From assembly GCA_002687025.1 (NCBI GenBank), contig NYZG01000413.1, positions 1-7,880 on the forward strand: a stretch of 7,880 nt of DNA, written 5' to 3'. The notes beneath the pieces were generated by a model. That model worked only from the letters and a program-made list of their open reading frames with translations. It did no database searches and was not told where the DNA came from. Numbering within the stretch: position 1 is the first letter of the stretch; each line of letters opens with the position of its first letter. The position numbers and the translations under genes are program-made. This stretch comes from Candidatus Poribacteria bacterium (GTDB lineage Bacteria; Poribacteria; WGA-4E; GCA-2687025). Positions 4,291-7,880 of the stretch are shown here, piece after piece.

Positions 4291-6829
4291 CCAACACCGC
4301 GCCCGCCTACAGACGACGCCCGACGCCACACCGGCGCCGTGGTTCCGTCTATGCCTGTCAATGCTCCTCTTGTGCGCCATGCCCACTGCGGCGCGAGGGC
4401 ATGATGCCGGCGCGGCGCAGACTCCGGCGTTCATCAGCGCCACTCGTGTATCGCGCCCGCCGATCATCGATGGTCGGCTCGACGATCCCGTCTGGCGCGC
4501 CGCCGCCATTGCGTCGGGGTTCACGCAGAGCGATCCTGACGAGGGCGAGCCGGCCACCGAGAAGACGACATTCCAGGTCGCCTACGACGACAACGCACTC
4601 TACATCGCGGTCATGTGCTACGAGTCCGAGCCGGGCAAGATCGTCTCCCGCCTCAGTCGCCGCGACGAGGCGACGGAACGCGACTGGGTCTCGCTGAATA
4701 TCGACCCACACCACGACCACAAGACCGGCTTCTACTTCGTCGTCGGCCCGTCCGGCTGGCAGGAGGACGGGATTCTGTTCAATGACGCGTCCTTTGACAA
4801 CACCTGGGACGGTGTGTGGAGCGCGAGGACTGCCGTCACGGTCGACGGCTGGAGCGTCGAGTGCCGTGTCCCCTACCATGCCCTGCGGTTCAGCCAGCGC
4901 GAAGCACACACCTGGGGCGTATTCGTGCACCGCTGGATCAGTCGGAAGCAGGAACGCGATCAGTGGATCCATATGCCCAAGGGAGCGGCCGGGTGGACGT
5001 CAAGGTTCGGCCACCTTACCGGGATTCGGGAGATATCTCCTGCCAAGCATGTCGAGGTGATGCCGTTTGCCCTGGGAAGGGCGTTGCGGGCCCCGAAGAC
5101 GGCGGCACACCCCAACGGCCGCGATCTGGCCACCTCAGCAGGTTTGCATCTGCGCTATGGTCTGTCGCCCAGCGTCTCGCTCAACGCGACCATCAACCCC
5201 GACTTCGGCCAGGTCGAAGCCGACCCCGCCGTGCTGAATCTGGGCGTGTTCGAGACGTTCCTCGAAGAGCGCAGACCGTTCTTCGTCGAGGGAAACACGG
5301 CATTCCGAGCGCCGACGCCGGGCTTCGCAGGCATCGACCGGCCTGCGCGACTGTTCCATTCTCGTCGCATCGGACGAGCCCCCGGTAGGCTCCACATCCC
5401 GGACGGGGCGCGCGAGATCGACAGGCCCGCGGCGTCGACGATCATCGGAGCCGCCAAGCTATCCGGCAAGACGGCGGGAAGGACGTCCTTTGCGATACTA
5501 GATGCCGTGACCGCGGATGAATACGCCGTCATACAGCGCACAACCGTCGAGCCGGCGACCGGGACGGAGCACACGGAGACATCGCGGGCGCTCATTGAGC
5601 CCCTGACCAACTACTTCGTTGGGCGCGTGCAGCAAGACGTGCTGCGGGATTCCGCGGTAGGACTACTGCTGACCGCGATGCACAGCGACGGCTTGGCGAC
5701 CGCATACGTGGGTAGCACGGACGCGGAGCTGAAATGGGATGAGAACGCACATCGCGTCTTCGGCCGACTCAGCGCGAGCCGTAGCGGAGCGCACAACTCG
5801 CGCAAGGACGGATATGAGGCCGTGGGATACATCTCGACATCCTCACGCTCGGTCGGGGGTCAGTTCTATGCGGACGCCCGGTCGCCGGGCTTCGACCCGA
5901 ACGACCTCGGATTCGTGCCTCGCGCAGGGCAGGTCCAGGGGGGCGCACACGTCTTCGCGCGCGTCCAGAGCCCGTGGGCGCTGGCGCGGGAGTCGGACTT
6001 CAACTTCAACGTGTGGTACGACGGGAACTACGACGGCCTGACGCTAGGCCGCGGCGTAAACCTCAACAGTTCGCACACGCTCATGAACTATTGGCGGGTC
6101 AGCTTCGGCATGACGCACGCACTCGGAGCGTATGACGATCGGGCGACGCGCGGGGGACCGGCAATGCGCGTGCCTGCCAATACGCGCTGGTTCGCGAACG
6201 TGCGCTCCGATCGTAGGCAGCCATGGTCGGGAAGCCTCAGCGCCGCGCGTCAGCGGAGTGAAGAGGGCAGGACTCGTTCCGCTCAGTTCTCAGTGGGCCT
6301 CGGGATGCGACCTGCGCCATACGTGCAGGCAAGTATCGACGCGTCATACTCGGCGCGGACGGACTTCGCCCAATGGGTCCAGAACCTGGATGACGATGGC
6401 GATGGGAGTGACGACCGATTCGTGTTCGGCGAACTGGACAGCGATGTGCTCCGCCTGACCGCACGACTTGATGTCGCGCTCACGACGACGCTCACACTGC
6501 AAGGGTACATCGGGCCCTTCGTGGCCGCGGGCGATTACAGGGCGTTCAAGGAGCTGGCGCGGCCGAAGTCATACGACTTCCTGCCGCTCTCAGAACGCCT
6601 GCTGAGCGGCAACCCGGACTTCATTCGACGATCGCTGCGTGGAAACGTCGTTCTCAGATGGGAATACCAACCGGGCAGCGCGCTCTTCCTGGTGTGGACG
6701 CAGAACCGGAGAGAGTCGGCAGAGGAGGACGGCCCAGTCTTCGCGCCGTTCCGCGGAATCCGAGAGAGCTTCGCGGATGAGGGCGAGAACATCTTCCTGC
6801 TCAAGATAAACTACTGGATTGGCGTGTAG
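4238..6829 (+). CDS. Secreted CBM9-like / DUF5916 outer-membrane-type protein
   Basis: This 863-residue protein belongs to the family with an N-terminal carbohydrate-binding-module-9-like domain and a C-terminal DUF5916 region. The signal peptide is visible at about residues 35-52 (FRLCLSMLLLCAMPTAA, with probable cleavage near TAA/RG). The CBM9-like domain runs from about 68 to 265: PPIIDGRLDDPVWRAA, then TFQVAYDDNALYIAVMCYES, WVSLNIDPHHDHKTGFYF, DGWSVECRVPYHALRF and WGVFVHRWI. DUF5916 starts near 268; its hallmark is NPDFGQVEADPAVLNL (320-335) with FETFLEERRPFFVEG. The rest is alternating aromatic and polar strands, consistent with a beta-barrel, with an acidic loop DDDGDGSDD near 718-726. 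The function of DUF5916 is not established to my knowledge; glycan binding or uptake at the outer membrane is a reasonable guess from the CBM9-like part. No TonB box or plug domain is seen. About 34 residues precede the signal peptide, unusually long, and no better in-frame start exists except ATG 4361 within the hydrophobic stretch, so the true N-terminus is uncertain. Length fits the family. Ends with TAG. Confidence 0.9.
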   Translation: MPPHPAPWKISLRSQRPNQHRARLQTTPDATPAPWFRLCLSMLLLCAMPTAARGHDAGAAQTPAFISATRVSRPPIIDGRLDDPVWRAAAIASGFTQSDPDEGEPATEKTTFQVAYDDNALYIAVMCYESEPGKIVSRLSRRDEATERDWVSLNIDPHHDHKTGFYFVVGPSGWQEDGILFNDASFDNTWDGVWSARTAVTVDGWSVECRVPYHALRFSQREAHTWGVFVHRWISRKQERDQWIHMPKGAAGWTSRFGHLTGIREISPAKHVEVMPFALGRALRAPKTAAHPNGRDLATSAGLHLRYGLSPSVSLNATINPDFGQVEADPAVLNLGVFETFLEERRPFFVEGNTAFRAPTPGFAGIDRPARLFHSRRIGRAPGRLHIPDGAREIDRPAASTIIGAAKLSGKTAGRTSFAILDAVTADEYAVIQRTTVEPATGTEHTETSRALIEPLTNYFVGRVQQDVLRDSAVGLLLTAMHSDGLATAYVGSTDAELKWDENAHRVFGRLSASRSGAHNSRKDGYEAVGYISTSSRSVGGQFYADARSPGFDPNDLGFVPRAGQVQGGAHVFARVQSPWALARESDFNFNVWYDGNYDGLTLGRGVNLNSSHTLMNYWRVSFGMTHALGAYDDRATRGGPAMRVPANTRWFANVRSDRRQPWSGSLSAARQRSEEGRTRSAQFSVGLGMRPAPYVQASIDASYSARTDFAQWVQNLDDDGDGSDDRFVFGELDSDVLRLTARLDVALTTTLTLQGYIGPFVAAGDYRAFKELARPKSYDFLPLSERLLSGNPDFIRRSLRGNVVLRWEYQPGSALFLVWTQNRRESAEEDGPVFAPFRGIRESFADEGENIFLLKINYWIGV

Positions 6830-7183
6830 TCGCAGCCACGCGTGCCGCTCCGGCCCATTCTCGGGCCGCGTCCGCCGAGCATCCACGCCCTGGCCATCTG
6901 ATCGAACACCACCGGCGGAGCGGCCCCCGCGAGGGACCGGGAGACCGCAAGGCCGCGCCGAATGGGGACGCCCCATCGGCGACCGGATGTCCCACGACAC
7001 TCCACAGGGCGACGTACGAGATGGTCCCGGGAAGGGCGCCACGCTGCTCGGCCCGTCTCGTCCACCGAACGCGGGCGACGCTGATGCCCCGCCCGCTGAC
7101 GTGGTGGCCTGAGCCCATCGGTTGACGCGGTGACGCCTTCGTGCGAGAACGGACGTCACGCAACCGACAGGAAGGCCCCGCCG
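6830..7183. other. Intergenic stretch between DUF5916 and FG-GAP genes
   Basis: These 354 bases hold open frames on both strands, but none has a family motif, a hydrophobic segment or a good ribosome binding site, so I call no gene. A hairpin follows the DUF5916 stop (listed separately). Near the right end, TTGACG (7122-7127) is a possible -35 box for the FG-GAP gene, but the sequence 17 bp later (GAGAAC) is a poor -10 box. Confidence 0.45.
6851..6868 (+). terminator. Hairpin after the DUF5916 stop, weak terminator candidate
   Basis: CGGCCC (6851-6856) pairs perfectly with GGGCCG (6863-6868) around the loop ATTCTC, 21 bases after the stop codon. All six pairs are G-C, but no T-run follows, so it is not a classical intrinsic terminator. 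Confidence 0.25.
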
Positions 7184-7880
7184 ATGTCACAGTCCGCCCT
7201 CAGCTTCCGCCACGTCCTCATCGACGACGACAACCCCCGCCATCCGCACTGCAAGGCCGCGGGCGACATAGACGGCGACGGCCATCCCGACCTGCTCGCA
7301 GCCAGCGCGGACGGCGGCGGGCTTTACTGGTATCGCTATCCCGACTGGACGAAGCACCGAATCGCCGACGGCTCCTTCACGACGGACATGGACGTAGGCG
7401 ACATAGACGGCGACGGGAACCTCGACGTCATCATCCCGCGCCAAGGTGGCCTGATGTGGTACCAGAATCCGCGAAGCCACGGCGGAGACCCGACGACGGA
7501 GCCGTGGCGCGAGATCGCCATCAGCGCCGGCGAGACCTGTATGCACGACGTCACCGCGGTCGACCTGGACGGCGACGGCAAGCTCGACCTCGTGACGCGG
7601 CATCAGTCCGGCTTCGGCCACAAGATGGGCGACAACGTCCACATCTGGAAGCAGCACTCCCCGACGTCGTGGGAGCGCATCAAGTTCCCCTGCCCGCACG
7701 GTGAGGGCCTCAAGGTCGCCGACGTGAACGGAGACGGACGTCCCGACGTCATCATCGGCGGACGCTGGTACGCGAATCCCGGCACCATCCTGACCGGCGA
7801 GTGGGTCGAGCATCTGTTCATGCCCGCGGAGTATTTCGAGGAGAACTGGACCGACGGCGACGTCGTCGTCGAGGCCGGCG
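7184..7880 (+). CDS. FG-GAP/VCBS repeat beta-propeller protein, 5' part (runs off the window)
   Basis: The frame is open from ATG 7184 to the window edge, giving 232 codons with no stop. AGGAAGG (7169-7175) lies 8 nt before the ATG, a strong ribosome binding site. The protein contains four calcium-loop repeats of the FG-GAP/VCBS type: DIDGDGHPD (28-36), DIDGDGNLD (73-81), DLDGDGKLD (127-135) and DVNGDGRPD (180-188). They are spaced about 45-54 residues apart, one per propeller blade, and some blades also carry a LYWYRYP or LMWYQNP strand that is characteristic of this subgroup. Such repeats form calcium-stabilised beta-propellers, usually in extracellular proteins that bind ligands or partners. 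This one begins MSQSALSFRHVLIDDD with no signal peptide, which is unusual and suggests a cytoplasmic protein or a different secretion route. The unseen C-terminus could carry a further domain. Two blades share an exact 20-bp DNA segment (7262-7281 and 7397-7416), including a rare ATA codon, a trace of repeat duplication or conversion. Confidence 0.85.
   Translation, partial: MSQSALSFRHVLIDDDNPRHPHCKAAGDIDGDGHPDLLAASADGGGLYWYRYPDWTKHRIADGSFTTDMDVGDIDGDGNLDVIIPRQGGLMWYQNPRSHGGDPTTEPWREIAISAGETCMHDVTAVDLDGDGKLDLVTRHQSGFGHKMGDNVHIWKQHSPTSWERIKFPCPHGEGLKVADVNGDGRPDVIIGGRWYANPGTILTGEWVEHLFMPAEYFEENWTDGDVVVEAG

Noticed and set aside
6801..7190. Minus-strand open frame across the gap after DUF5916
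   Set aside because: It overlaps the 3' end of DUF5916 and the start of the FG-GAP gene, and shows no motif or ribosome binding site.
7262..7416. 20-bp exact direct repeat (7262-7281 and 7397-7416) as a mobile or recombination site
   Set aside because: Both copies encode the same calcium-loop motif in consecutive propeller blades, so internal protein repeat duplication explains it.

Overview
This is a GC-rich window (by eye about two thirds G+C, most third codon positions G or C) from a Gram-negative bacterium. The evidence for Gram-negative is a long protein of the CBM9-like plus DUF5916 type, whose C-terminal part has the look of an outer-membrane beta-barrel. The mix of DUF5916, FG-GAP/VCBS repeats, a HEAT-like remnant and paired citrate synthases is typical of large-genome environmental lineages, including several uncultured candidate phyla. 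I cannot name a phylum from the sequence. There is no CRISPR array, rRNA, recognisable tRNA or transposase gene.

Left part (1-3235). On the minus strand lies an HNH endonuclease gene of the McrA-like type. Its second zinc-binding/HNH half is missing through an apparent frameshift close to the window edge. Upstream of it on the same strand is a citrate synthase homologue with a MerR-like helix-turn-helix at its N-terminus. Divergent from that, across a 104-bp spacer, is a second, stand-alone citrate synthase homologue on the plus strand. The spacer holds two overlapping inverted repeats and a perfect TTGACA box. The layout suggests that the DNA-binding citrate synthase could control the shared promoter region, which is the most attractive hypothesis in the window.

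Middle part (3236-4188). About 950 bases have no convincing intact gene. They contain a 13-bp tandem duplication and what looks like the tail of a HEAT-repeat-type protein interrupted by an in-frame TAG. This reads as decaying DNA.

Right part (4189-7880). A 33-codon small ORF with an excellent ribosome binding site overlaps the start of an 863-residue secreted CBM9-like/DUF5916 protein. After a 354-bp gap, an FG-GAP/VCBS beta-propeller gene with four calcium-loop repeats begins and runs off the right edge. Apart from the citrate synthase pair, nothing shows that the genes form one functional system.
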